Shown: piece after piece, positions 21,790-32,756 of the stretch
How positions within the stretch are numbered: the first letter of the stretch is position 1
Layout: each line of letters starts with the position of its first letter
Assembly: GCA_000733355.1 (NCBI GenBank)
Contig: JNVV01000008.1
Span: 218,110 to 282,109, forward strand
Direction of reading: 5' to 3'
From: Falciphora oryzae
Lineage: Eukaryota; Ascomycota; Sordariomycetes; Magnaporthales; Magnaporthaceae
DNA length: 64,000 bases
Program-made: the position numbers and the translations under genes
Notes under the pieces: model-generated
The model's input: only the letters and a program-made list of their open reading frames with translations
What the model was told of the DNA's origin: nothing
Database searches by the model: none

Positions 21790-24700
21790 CGCTAAAAATT
21801 CTTTTTATCCCTTATAATTTAAACACCCAAAAAATAGGTAGCAGGCCCACGGTCTTCTAATACATACACCTTATTTAACAACTTTTTCAAGGACCGGATA
21901 TATTTAATATTAGGCCCTATTAACAAACAATCGTCCACAAAAGTAATAATAAAATGCTTTGTTTTTACATTAAAATAAACCGCTAAATTAAAAACAAAAG
22001 GCGTAAAACCTTCCTTTTTAAATAAGGTTTTTAGTTTGTTCTGCCATTCACGGGGTCCCTATTTCAAACCATATAGTACCCTTTTCAGCAGGATCACCTA
22101 TTCTTCCGAAAATTTAAAGCCAAAATGCTTGGCGAGCTTTTTAATTTCAAGGGTTGCAATAGCTAACCACTTTTTAAAGCCTTTTGGAATACTAAGGTAT
22201 AGCTCCACATTAAAATCACTGTTTAAAAATGCCCCAATAAAATCGATTTGTTCGATTTCCTAATTTTTTACTACAGCAAAGGCCAGCAAAATACGCTAAG
22301 TAGGCGGTATATTAATAAAGGCAAAGGTTTCGATAAAATCCAAGCCTTTTATTTGCAAAAAACCCCTAGCAACCAGCCTGGCTTTATATTTTAAGGGGCG
22401 ATTTTCTTTATCTTTTTTAAACTTAAAAACCGGTCGACAGGTTATTAATCTCCGCCCTTTAGGTAGTTTAGCTTTTGGCAGGAAGTTAAAAGTTCCAGCG
22501 CGTAAAAGTTGCTCGAATTTTAACCCCAAAGTAATTAACCAATATTTATTATAGGAGCTTTTTAAAGCCTTTTTATAAAAATTGGGTTCGCCGTTTTTAG
22601 CAGGCTTTTTCTTTTTAACAGCCTGTTTTGCCTTATAGCAAATATAGTGAACGAAATCGTCGACTTCCATTAGGTCTGGTTTAGGTAATGCCTTCCCCAA
22701 AGCATCAACGAGGGTATCGCTAACACGCACTTCCTCATCCACTATAGGTACCAGTATTTTACGTGTCGGGGGCACTGAAACTGTAGGCTTTTCAGGGGGC
22801 CGTACAATAGCTTGAACAGGCTCAAGGGGCCTGAATTGCAGGGTAGGTAGCGGAGCTTTTAAGGTCTCCGCAAGCAGTTGATTTGGTAAAGAATCGATTT
22901 CCACTTCGCTTTCAAGTTCACTAACGGGGGTAAAAACACTAATTGGAATAGTGCCTTTTTCAACAGGGTTTTCGATAATAACCCCCTTTGAATTATTATC
23001 CCCCTCTGGAACGAGATTTTCTATTGTTACCCCCTTTAATAGCTTAATTGTAAAGGTTTTATATACCGCCTTTCGTACAAACGCATATACAAAAACAGTT
23101 GTTTTGCTTAGGGCTCCGAGGAACTTGACGGGTTCCGTTCTGGTTGCTAATTTTTTCGATTTTGCCTTGTGTTCTAGGGGTATTAATGCCTCCGCATGGG
23201 TACCAATCACCCTATAATGGCCTAAATTAGGCTTGTAAGAAGATCCGGGTTCTACTTCGTCATAAAACTTTTGGTAGGGGCTAAGCTCCCTATTAATAAT
23301 TGCAGTAGCGTTTACTAGTTCAACTACGGCAGGTAGGATATAACACCACAAATAAAACGGCAGGCCTGCCGCAGTAATCGTAGCCCTAAGCCTATTTAAA
23401 ATCACCTTTACAAAGCGTTTTAACAAGCCATTTTGCCTGTGGTTATAGGGGTTTAACGTTTCAAACGCAATGCCTTTTTTACTAAGCCAATCTTTTAACG
23501 CCAAATTAACCTCCCTACCACCATCAAAAAATAACCTTGAGGGATAGCGCCCGTAATTTGCTTTTAAGCCTTTAAAAAAGGACTTTATAGCTGTGTACAC
23601 TACTAGGCCGTGCTTACTGGATAGCTGGAAGGTCCACTTATATCTTGATTTTCGATCAATAAACAGAAGGATTACTAGCTTTTTGTTATATGGCGTTGGG
23701 GATAAAGTAACGGTATCCCCTTCGATAAAATCTAAAACGTTATCCGGTAAAGGCAACGGGCCTTTTCTAATTCTCCACACCGCTACAGTTTTGGCACAAA
23801 TTACGTATTACAGCCTTTAAACCTTATCAAAGTTAGGGAGACTAGCAGTTATTTTAGCAGTCTTTTTCAGCAACGCTAACCCCAAATGCCCTAATCGGCG
23901 GTGCCAAAACAACGCTTTTAAAGCCAGATCTTCATCACACCTTTTTACAACGTCCCCTTTTGCACTTACCCATCCGTCAGCTAACTTTTGGAAGCTTTTA
24001 AGGGTAATATCGATATAAGGGGCCGCCTGTACCTCACCTACTAGGGGGGACTTGGGCAACGGATCTTTTGCATAGGAAGTCCCCCTTTTTAGTAAAGTAA
24101 TGTCCTCTAAGATAAGCTCTTCAGTGGACTTGTCTAGTAGCTTGCCAAGCTCACGGGGCTTAACTACACGGGAGTTTTTAAGGCTTTTTGCACTAAACTT
24201 AGGCTTGGTTTTAATGGCCCCCTTTTCCAATTTTTTCTTTTGGTTTAGGGTAGCCTTACCCTTAGTATAAGGTAGCTCTTCCGTTTGATCCGTATTTTCT
24301 TCTAAATCAGAATCGAAACGAGCATATTCCTTCTAATTTATAAAGGGAACGTTATTAAGTTCAACGCTAATTACGAGAATTACCCGCTATAAGGCATGGC
24401 TGAAACTTGTGCTATAATGAGATCCTTTGCGTACATTAAGCAATATATGCCCTTTAACGTTAAAGAAAAAACCGTTATTAACGAGATCCAAAACGCCCTA
24501 ACATTTGCGATTGGAATTAAACAGCTTATGTTTGATAAGGACACCGCCTAACTCATAGTAACGAAGACCACTAATGATATTAACATCGAATTTGGGGATA
24601 AACAACACATTTTTTAATGTTATTATTTCGAAAACATTAAAGTTTATAAAGCATTTCACTATTAAAATAACAATGCCTATGCTTTTAGTGGTTACGGGGC

Positions 24701-25250
24701 CGCCGCCCGTAGTAATCTCCTTTTTAGTTTTAGTACTAAAATTAGAAAAAAACTCCATAAAGTTAAAGATGTGATTTGTGCTACCTGTATCGTATAAAAC
24801 AGGGGCTTTTAAAGCCTTTTTAGCGTTATTTACAGATTTACAGTGCGTGCAATGCACTGCCACCAGTAAATCAGAGGTAGTTAAAGCCTTTAAATCGGAT
24901 TCAATATCCGAAAAGTCACTGTCGTCTGATACGTTTAGTAACTCCAAATCCACAGTTCCACTAGTAGCGTTACTTTCTGAAAACCCTACAAAAGGGTTTT
25001 TAACACCAAAGTCCCCTAATAGGAGACTGTAATTTAGCACTGCAAAGGAAGTTCCTTTTTTATCGGAGGACTTGTTACCGTCTTTTCTCTTCTTTTTGGA
25101 TTTATCAAATCCAAAGGAGCCATCTTGGCTTTTAGGCTCATTTTTAGCCTTTTTGCCATTCCCTTCAGCGGCTTTCTTCTCCTTCTTTTTGCCTTTGCCT
25201 TTGCCTTTGGCATTGGTACCCTCTTCACCTTTTAGCTTATTTTACATTTA
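21790..25250 (-). pseudogene. copia pol relic (protease, integrase, partial RT)
   Basis: The protease at about 25,040-24,498 carries LYDTGSTNHI, the D-T-G active site. The gag-pre-integrase block (24,230-23,817) ends with WHRRLGHLGLALLKK. The integrase core opens the 494-codon piece 23,780-22,296 (IDRKSRYKW, FFDGGREV); its third catalytic residue, expected as Glu in the NG..ER motif, reads Lys (QNGLLKRF), a G-to-A type change. The same piece ends with the RT N-terminus (YKARLVARGF). RT continues with stops to the FVDD box at about 21,930-21,938 and then breaks off. Confidence 0.88.
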
Positions 25251-26261
25251 AACCCTATAGCTAGCAGCTTATTTGTGGGCTATAGAGATTGGATTATAAG
25301 TTTTAGCAATTAAATCAGCCATTAGGTATTGCAAATTAATGCCTTCGGTAAACTGCCTTAAAGCAATAGCATTACGGATAGTACTCCAAAGCCTTTCAAC
25401 CCACTGGGGAAAAGACCCCTCCATGGCCTTTAGGTATTAATTTTTGATATTAACAGCAGCTAATTGCACTTAACTATTCCGAAGCCGAACTAGCAATAAA
25501 TTGAAGTAGGAATTAAACTCGCTAATACCGCCTTTATATTTAACGTAATTTAGGGCATGGAATTCCCTATAAAGGGCATCTCGTTCGATTTCTGGCGTTA
25601 GGGAGTAACTATCCCTTAAGGCAATAAACGCTCTAGTAGGTGTTGTTTCCCACGTTATAGTGTAAAGCACCTTTTTACTACAACTGTCCTTTAGGAATAG
25701 CAACAAATTTGCTTAATCTGCCAGCGAAATTTAAATAGCCGCTTTAGGGTTTTTTGTAAAACCCGTTACACCCATTGCGGTAAATTGTAATTCCAGCGTA
25801 TGTTTCCATTCTACATAGTTTTGGGCCCCTTTTAGCTTTAAAGTTTCAGGAAAAGAGTGCACTTTACGGAACAATTCCCTCATTACTGGGTTAAAATAGG
25901 ATAAAATATCCGCACAATTATTAGGGGCCGGTAGCGATAGCGCAGGTGCCGGCGCAAGCGGCGGGGATGGAGCCCTTAATAAATTAACTAGATTTTCAGA
26001 TACGCTAGGGGCAGCAGTTGTAAGGACTCCCAGCTGCCTAAAAACCTAAAGATTTGACGGAGGAAATGTAGCCCCCGTTGCCCTCTGTTGTTGCGTTTAG
26101 TTACCCCCATTATTGCCTTGTAACGCTTTTAAAGCCCTAGTTAATTGATCGATACGCGCCGCTTGTGCGGTTACTGTAGCTAAAATTATTTCCAGTGCAA
26201 TTGGGGCAGTATTACCCCCTTTACTCGTCATTTGAGTTCCATCGTCTGGGTTGTTTTGCAT
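25251..26261 (-). pseudogene. copia gag relic
   Basis: Translation from ATG at 26,261 (MQNNPDDGTQMTSKGG) runs leftward with a few TAA/TAG stops. It includes the open piece 25,706-25,470 with the LRDSYS...YREFHALNY block typical of copia gag (UBN2/retrotran_gag-like). A Lys-rich tail follows into the protease region. I saw no zinc knuckle in the part that is readable. Confidence 0.75.
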
Positions 26262-26318
26262 ATTTGCTTAAAATGCCTTATATAAAGTAACTTATAGCAA
26301 TTTTAACCTCGCAGTTCC

Positions 26319-26667
26319 TGTTTATAACAGTACTGCTTAAATGCCTAAAGGTTACCGTCCTCTAGGACTTTTTAACAGTTGCTTTGCGCCAATTAACCTA
26401 AAAGGTGCCTAATCTTTTAGGGTTTTGCTTAACAGTTACTATAGCGCAACTGGCCTGGAGCTTGCAAAATTCCAGGGCTTAAAAATACAGGGTAGCTTTA
26501 AAGGCTGACTAGACCTTATATTCCTTTAAGGGATCGTTACAACTACAATTAGTTGACCTAAAAGTGGCTAGGCCTTAGGATTTTATTTCCAGCTTCCACG
26601 TGCACTAATAGGGTTCCTAAAATGCAGCTATTCAGCGTTCTTTTAGGTGCTAAATGCACTACTAACA
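26319..26667 (-). repeat. Candidate copia 5' LTR
   Basis: On the minus strand this 349-bp stretch starts TGTTAG and ends AAACA, with a TATA-like GAATATAAGG inside. It sits just upstream of the gag start. The partner LTR is absent, so the ends rest only on the TG...CA rule and the inverted TGTT/AACA termini. Confidence 0.4.
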
Positions 26668-27857
26668 CCAATTAAATCGTTGGTTACCGAAGCAAGCAAT
26701 TTCCGCTTTAGTGGGTTTACCGCGAGGGTAGAACGTTTTTTAGGGTAGGTTACAGATTGCCTTAACCGAGGTGTATTTCCTACGAGGCTGTATAACAATC
26801 TGCGCAACGTTACCCCCATGAGTATAGGACTAGATAGGTATTTATAGTGCGCTCCTAAGCGCTATAGCCCTAAATTAATAACTGGGTATCCCTATTTAAA
26901 TTATTTATAGCGTTGTGCAACGCCGCAATAAGCTTTGGTATTAGCGCTCCTTAGCGCCTACTAGTAGGTGTTACTACCTTTTAGCAATTAGCTCCAGTAC
27001 CTTCAATCCCCCAAATCAAAGCCCTGACTCGCCCTTTAGAAAGCGGTCGCAGGGTTTATCAGTAGGTTCAATTTAGCACTCGATAGGCTCCGATCGCCTG
27101 CCAGTCATTGGATCTCCCGGGCTTATAACCTATTGATATTGGGAGGTTAAATCGGGGATTTGCAGCGCAGTTATAGTGGCTAGCAGGGTTTCGGTTAGTT
27201 GGATTGGGCCCTGACAGGCGCTATAAATAGCGCTGTTGGGGCTCCAAGCTTAGTGGGTGGAATAGGTTTGTATTGCAGGTGAGGGGCGCTAACAATCGCT
27301 TCCCTTATATACCTACCGACATCGATCCCGCGGGTTCTCCGCCGTGGGGGCTTCCGGTGCCGCAAGCGATTTTCCGAAAAATTATTTTGTATGGGGTTTC
27401 TAAAAAATCGACCCACGACCACCAAACCCATCTCCGCGTTGAGCCTCTAATTCTGACTTGTGCAAATTGATTCCTGACCAATTTTGTGTAGGGTAGATGT
27501 GCAGGGTAGGCGAGTCAGTGCGACCTACAACAGCTGATTTAGGTGCTTAAGCATCCTACAGGGGCTACAGGCTACCTTCAGGCTTTCAGTAAGCGCTATA
27601 GATGCTATAAGCCACCCCCGGGTACGTTATAAGCCCTGCCCGCTACTCCTGTGCACAACCCCATAACAGTACAGGGTAGATAATCTAATAAGAGTAGTAC
27701 ATGGTAGGTTGGGCCTATGCACCTAACCTAAGCTAAATACATTAGTTCTTTTAACAGGTTGTATTACGAGCTTACCGCGAGGTGGTTATGTACGTTACCG
27801 AAAGGAACTTGCAATAACTTCCGCAATACTTACGCGCTTTTTTTGTGTTTCGTTAAG
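26668..27857. other. Repeat-derived spacer, nothing assignable
   Basis: This is AT-biased sequence with many TA dinucleotides and short recurring words such as GCTATA and CAGGGTAG. No frame longer than 80 codons carries a recognisable motif. It is probably older RIP-mutated repeat. Confidence 0.5.
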
Positions 27858-29150
27858 CGCGTTGGCCGAAAAAAAGTTTATTACCTTTTTGGCCTAACAC
27901 AGATTCAGCGGTAGGCGGCAGCGATCCAGGTTAGAACTGCATTGCTTAAGCAGCCTTTTATTGATATCCGGGAAGGCTTTCGGAAAAAGCAGGCCGAAGT
28001 ATACAGGAAAGCTTTTGCTAATCCGGAAACGGCTATAAACTATTACCGGCTTTTTGGTAGCGGTAGTAGGCAAAAGATCGGGCTTACCTATAATAACGTT
28101 ATTAACATCAACAACGACGGCATGGCTAAGCCGTTAGGCGAGTTAACCTCGCTAATTTTTAACCTAGCACGACGAGATTTTCCCGCAAGCGCGCAAATAA
28201 CGTTAGCGCCGGTACCGTTGCATTAAAGCATCGCAGGAAACGTTAATATATTTCGGAACTTGCAACAAACCGTTTTTGGGACTTCGTTGGCGCTAACGCT
28301 CGTCGCGCTAGCCAACTATGAAATGAACGAAATCGCTTTACCCTTTCAATTACTTTTGGGTGGATTGCCGGATTTTTTATTACCTTCCCGCGGGCAAATC
28401 GCGATTTTGCCGTCGCATTACGGCACCGAATCTGCCTAAGGAAATTAGTACCCTTTTCCTTTTCATCTATTATCTAACGCAATAGTCCCGCCCAATATCT
28501 TTGCGGTAAAGCTGTTTAACTCGTTTGCGGACGAATTTGCGCGCATTTACGCTAGCGGGTCGCTTTAGCAATATCGAAGAATCCAAAGGACCGTTTAACG
28601 CCTTTCGAGGCACCTTTTTAACAGATTATTAAGCATTTAAGGTATCCGGGAAATGCCTAACGCACATTTCCTAGCCCTCGGCCTGCCGGCTAATTTCGTG
28701 CGGGCGTTTAAATCGTCGTTTAAAAAGCGCGTTAAAAACGAGGCCTTCCGCCTCGCCCTTAAGGCTAACAGCGACGGCGACGTGAACGAAGCCGTACCGG
28801 GAGGAGGTTTAAGCCCTTAATTGTTTTAATATCTAAACGGAATGCTTACTTACGATTAATTTTCCCCGCAAATCCTCCTATTTAACGCGATCCTATCCAA
28901 AATCCCTTTATAAATGCTAACAACCTCGATAGTTTTTTTCCGCTACCATTTCCTACAACGCGATAAACGATACCCTTTTCGAGCCAAAATCCTACCGACA
29001 ACGATAGCTATAGCGACGAGGGCTCAATCCGGTAACAAAATACAAAGCCCGGGCGAAATATATATAAGGAAGGTTTTTGACGATCGTTTGGAAGTCGGTA
29101 CGTTAATTTATTTTAATATGCCGCTAAAAAATTTAGCATATTTTTTTTAA
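27858..29150 (+). pseudogene. Second unidentified plus-strand coding relic
   Basis: A single reading frame can be followed for about 430 codons. It is interrupted by roughly a dozen stops, and nearly all those I checked are TAA or TAG at positions where one C-to-T change turns CAA/CAG into a stop. The longest open pieces are 27,942-28,226 and 28,914-29,150, both in the same frame. Readable blocks include FRKKQAEVYRKAF, LALTLVALANYEMNEIALPF and VRAFKSSFKKRVKNEAFRLA. Mixed hydrophobic and basic segments suggest a folded protein of at least 400 residues. I do not recognise the family. The solo LTR at 29,157 lies directly at its 3' end. Confidence 0.55.
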
Positions 29151-29156
29151 TATAAT

Positions 29157-29602
29157 TGTTGGATTATTATTCCAGCACTAGACCGGCGCATGCATTCAAG
29201 GGATCTGGAAGCTTGGAAAGCTTGGAGGCCTAAGCCCTTTAGGGGGATAAGCCGTGCATGCGCAGAAAAGAAAAAGTTGCCAGTGTTGGATTGGTATTCC
29301 AGCACTATTCCGGCGCATGCACTCGAGGGATCTGGAAGCCTGGAAGGCTTGGGAGGCCCGGGCCCTCCGGGGCCCATAGGGCCCACGGGGCCCACAAAGC
29401 CCCGTGACCTGGAGGGCCAAGCCCTGATTGGCAATGTATATAAGGGGCTTGGTTGCCCTCCCTCTCTAGCAGATAGATCCCTTTCCTCTTCACGCGCACA
29501 ATAAAGGATCCAACCAACCAGTAGGATCCGTGTTCGTCACTCCTGGGAGATCTCCGTGCCCGGCCCCCATTGGGGCCAACAGGAGTACCACTCCTACCAA
29601 CA
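29157..29602. mobile_element. Solo LTR with duplicated 5' end
   Basis: The element starts TGTTGG and ends CCAACA and is flanked by ATAAT at 29,152-29,156 and 29,603-29,607, a perfect 5-bp target duplication. The first 70 bp recur from 29,284 (TGTTGGATT...CTGGAAG...), so the terminus is duplicated inside the element. TATATAAG at about 29,437 and AATAAA at 29,500-29,505 fit an LTR promoter and polyadenylation signal reading on the plus strand. There is no internal coding region. It is much less RIP-mutated than its surroundings. Confidence 0.75.
29284..29353. repeat. Internal copy of the solo-LTR terminus
   Basis: It matches 29,157-29,226 with a handful of mainly C/T and G/A differences. The second copy keeps the C and G bases at most of those sites, so the first copy is the more mutated one. 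Confidence 0.75.
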
Positions 29603-29639
29603 ATAATTCCATATAATTAATTGCAGCGCCTTTTTCCTA

Positions 29640-30695
29640 ACCGTTTTTTTATAGCATTTTCGTTTGTTTAAAATGCTTTTTAATCGCTTTTATACAAAAT
29701 TTTCGAGCGGTTGCGATATTTAATAGGAATTGCTTAAATTCGTTTTTCGATATCTTTTCGCTTTTTTCGTACTTTCCGTAACGTTTAACAGCCGTTTTTA
29801 GGTTTTTAAAAAAAGCTTCGATTAGGTTGTAATTTAGTAAATAAGGCGGTAAAAATAGCAATAGAACGCTAGCTTTCTGATAGGCCAATTCGACGCGAAG
29901 GTTTTTATACCAAAACGCGTTATCCATAACCAAAATACTTTTAAGGGCAAAGAATCTTTTTATACGAGGAAGTAAATCCTATTTTAGCTAAAAAAAAACA
30001 AACCTATTAGCGTTTGTATAGCCTTTATATACTAATTCGCAAACGAGACCGGTAATCGAAATCGCAGGCAAAATATAAAATCGCTTCCCTTTATCGAAAA
30101 GGTGCCGTTCGTAAAAAGAAACTCCCCGCGGTGCTTAACCAGTACGCCTCGTTGCATTTCGTCGATCCAGCTTAAATTAATCGCAAAAAACGAACATTTC
30201 GGCAATAAACGCGCTAATTTTCCTTTTCCAATTAACGCGTAACTTTTTATTTCGCTAACTAGCTACGTGGTATAGCTTTTTGTTGGACTACCTTTGTTTC
30301 TTTAGGCGCACTAAGATCGTCGGGATCGAAACGTATACGTGCTTTTCGAGGGCCAGCTATTACTGCATTTCGTTGAGGAATAAGCAGGGTTTATCCCTAA
30401 ACAGGTCCAGCAGCAACTGGCAGTTAAAATTAGCAAACACTTCCAAAAAACGACGTCGCGGCGGAGGGCGAGAAAGCGAAAGGCGTACGAGCAGTACCGC
30501 GTAAAGTAATTTAACGGCATTCCTAAAAGATTTCTCAGGTGGGAAAGGGTTGCCAGTGATTTTATATTTGCGCTGATAATTATAAACCCGTCGTTTATTG
30601 AGGTCGAGCGCCGCCGCTATACGTTTAGCCGGTACGCAAAGCTCGAGCAGGATGCATACGCTATTTTTTTGCTGGATCGATAGATGTAGCGCCAT
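29640..30695 (-). pseudogene. Tc1/mariner (IS630)-type transposase relic
   Basis: The N-terminal piece (30,695-30,360) holds a helix-turn-helix-like segment (AKRIAAALDLNKRRVYNYQ) as in Tc1/mariner DNA-binding domains. The C-terminal piece (29,933-29,649) has VMDNAFWYK, corresponding to the second catalytic Asp block, and LPPYLLNYNLIEAFFKNLK, corresponding to the PPYSPDLNPIE..FF..LK block with the third catalytic acid (Glu) kept. Stops and frame breaks lie between them. I could not find terminal inverted repeats; the left end may be disrupted by the solo LTR. Confidence 0.75.
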
Positions 30696-30720
30696 TATAT
30701 CGCTTTGTTAACCTCGTGGA

Positions 30721-32756
30721 TTTAATCCCGATACCGGTAGGCGCGATTTCGAGATGCATCCTCGAGCTTTGCTTTAAACGCGCGTTGGTTGATCCGGCCA
30801 GGCCGTCACCTTAAAAAACGCGATTTTCACCGCAAAACGAGGGGGGTGGGTGGGAGTGCACCCTGGTCCGTTGGACCCACTGTGGTTTGGTTCTAAACAG
30901 ACAGAGGGAGTGAAATAGGACGCCATCCTCTCGGGCTCCCTTTTTGCCCACCTTGATTCTAATGCGTAAAATACAGTAGCACCCTTTAGAATCAATGCAA
31001 AGCATTGGCCAACCGCCCTTGGGTGTGCCGTCGCATGATCTAGAGGCGCACAAAGACACGAGACAGCCTGAGACATTCCCGCGTCTTTTTATTCGTCCCA
31101 CTCAGCTCCGCTGCCGCCAGCCGTCGCCCTTTTGTCATTATCGACGGCGGCCTGGATTCTCCGTGCTCCCGCTGGCGCTGCCGCGGCGCCCTGTATGCCG
31201 ACCGATCCCCCGATGGCTCCTATCAGGAGACCAAAAACAATGCATGAGAGGTGAAGAAGACAAGGCCAGGGCAGTCATAGAAGCAGCCTCGCGTCGCAAC
31301 GTCTCGCCCCGAATTTGTAGAGTTTCTTGTCCCTAGCCTTCGTAGCCTAGTAGCCGGGAATCCCAGGACATTGATTCGAACCTCAACACTGCCGGGGTCG
31401 ACTTTTGGTAGCTGCGCGCCAGATTAAGTTCAACATGTATACCCTAAGTCAACGTACAAGCGAAAAAGCAAGCGGGCCGCCAAGTGGAGGCGACATAATT
31501 CTGGAGATCTGGGGTCTCGGGGTCCTATCGCATCGCCGTATTACCGAATCGACGACGACAGCTCGCGGCCTCGAGAGGGGTTCGACCTCTGAGCCTCGGC
31601 TTCGACCGCCTCCCCTCAGAGCTAGGGCAGGGATTTACCCAGCCAAGCTCTCGTGGTGGTTGCATATATGCAAGTGCGGGGAGCCAGAGCGTTTGGGCGA
31701 GTGGAGCCTCGGCCGCCGGGGAAAGGAAGCGACAATCGAGCGGTGGGCTTGGCTAACACGCAAACCAAACGAGAACGCACCATTCGCACTCTCATTTCCA
31801 GCGTCGCCAAACATGCCCGCTTCCGATACAAGCGCAGCCGGCGTCGGGTATATTGCGCACCCCGAACAATGCTGGGCCTGCTTGCTAGTGTGAGCCAGCC
31901 CACCCCCGCATCGGCTGTGACTTGGCACGAAGTGCATTCCATCCTCGCCCGTCGCCTCCGCCCATGTCCGCACCAGCAGAGCAGACCCGCTGCTGCTGCT
32001 TTTCCCGGCATGTCATGCCGGGGTCCCCATGGCCAAGACGCGTTCCTCAGCCCTCAACAGATAGGAAGGACAGCAAAGGAAAGGAAGGCAGAGCCGTCAT
32101 TTAGCAAAAGTTGCCGAGGCAGGATAGATACTAAATAAATAACCGACAACCTCTCTTCCTGACCCGCACAACTCCTCCATCCGATTGCACTTATACCTGC
32201 GTCCTCTGAACAGTCACCGCCAGACCCGTCTTGATCCAGTCACTGGCCAACAAGCCAAGCACACCAGCCGGTCGATCTCGAGTACGAGGGCCGCCAACCG
32301 TTCGTCTGAACCCCTGCTTCTTCGCTTCGCGAACCCTTCTGCTGGGTCCGTTCCATGTCTCCTACCCTCGGGCGTTATCATCACAGACGGCGCTCTAAGC
32401 GAAGTCATAACCTGAGCGGTCACGACTTGCAGCCGAACGCGATAGCCGTCACTGACTCTTGACCCAAGCCATCGAGTTCTTGGTATCCACGGGCAGCAGA
32501 CTGCTTGCTTCGCAGAGACTGACGTGGATAAGAACACCACTCGCCTCGCTCAGCAGCTGCTTGCTTCATCAAACACTCCCCTCAGAACCCTGTTTCTTGC
32601 CTTCTCCTCCTGCACCTTGACAATAAGCTCTCGTCTTCAACCCAACACTATTCCCGGATATAGCACACTTCCACCAAGTATAGCAGCCCAACCGGCTACC
32701 ACACGGGCTCTCGACAGAAACCTCTAGATAAAACACGCACACGCATACACACCATT
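30721..32756. other. Boundary and upstream region of the CoA ligase gene
   Basis: The base composition changes here from decayed repeat to GC-rich sequence with no RIP signature. No gene is supported. The last 300 bp before 32,757 are C-rich and poor in G, like a fungal 5' leader. Open frames at 31,405-32,138 on both strands overlap each other and carry no motifs. Confidence 0.6.

Larger units (their letters stand above)
21790..26667 (-). mobile_element. Ty1/copia retrotransposon, truncated at its 3' side
   Basis: Leftward order is gag, protease, integrase, reverse transcriptase, which is the copia order with integrase before RT. Homology stops at about 21,790, just after the FVDD box and the FLGV block of the RT. 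The RNase H and the distal LTR are missing, and the LINE begins there. A candidate 5' LTR lies at 26,319-26,667. Compared with the Ty3 copies the coding region is better preserved, with one 494-codon open piece. Confidence 0.88.

Noticed and set aside
31365..31385. GATTCGAACCTC word resembling a tRNA T-loop
   Set aside because: The flanking bases do not form a T-stem on either strand, and no D-arm or anticodon arm is present at the right distance.
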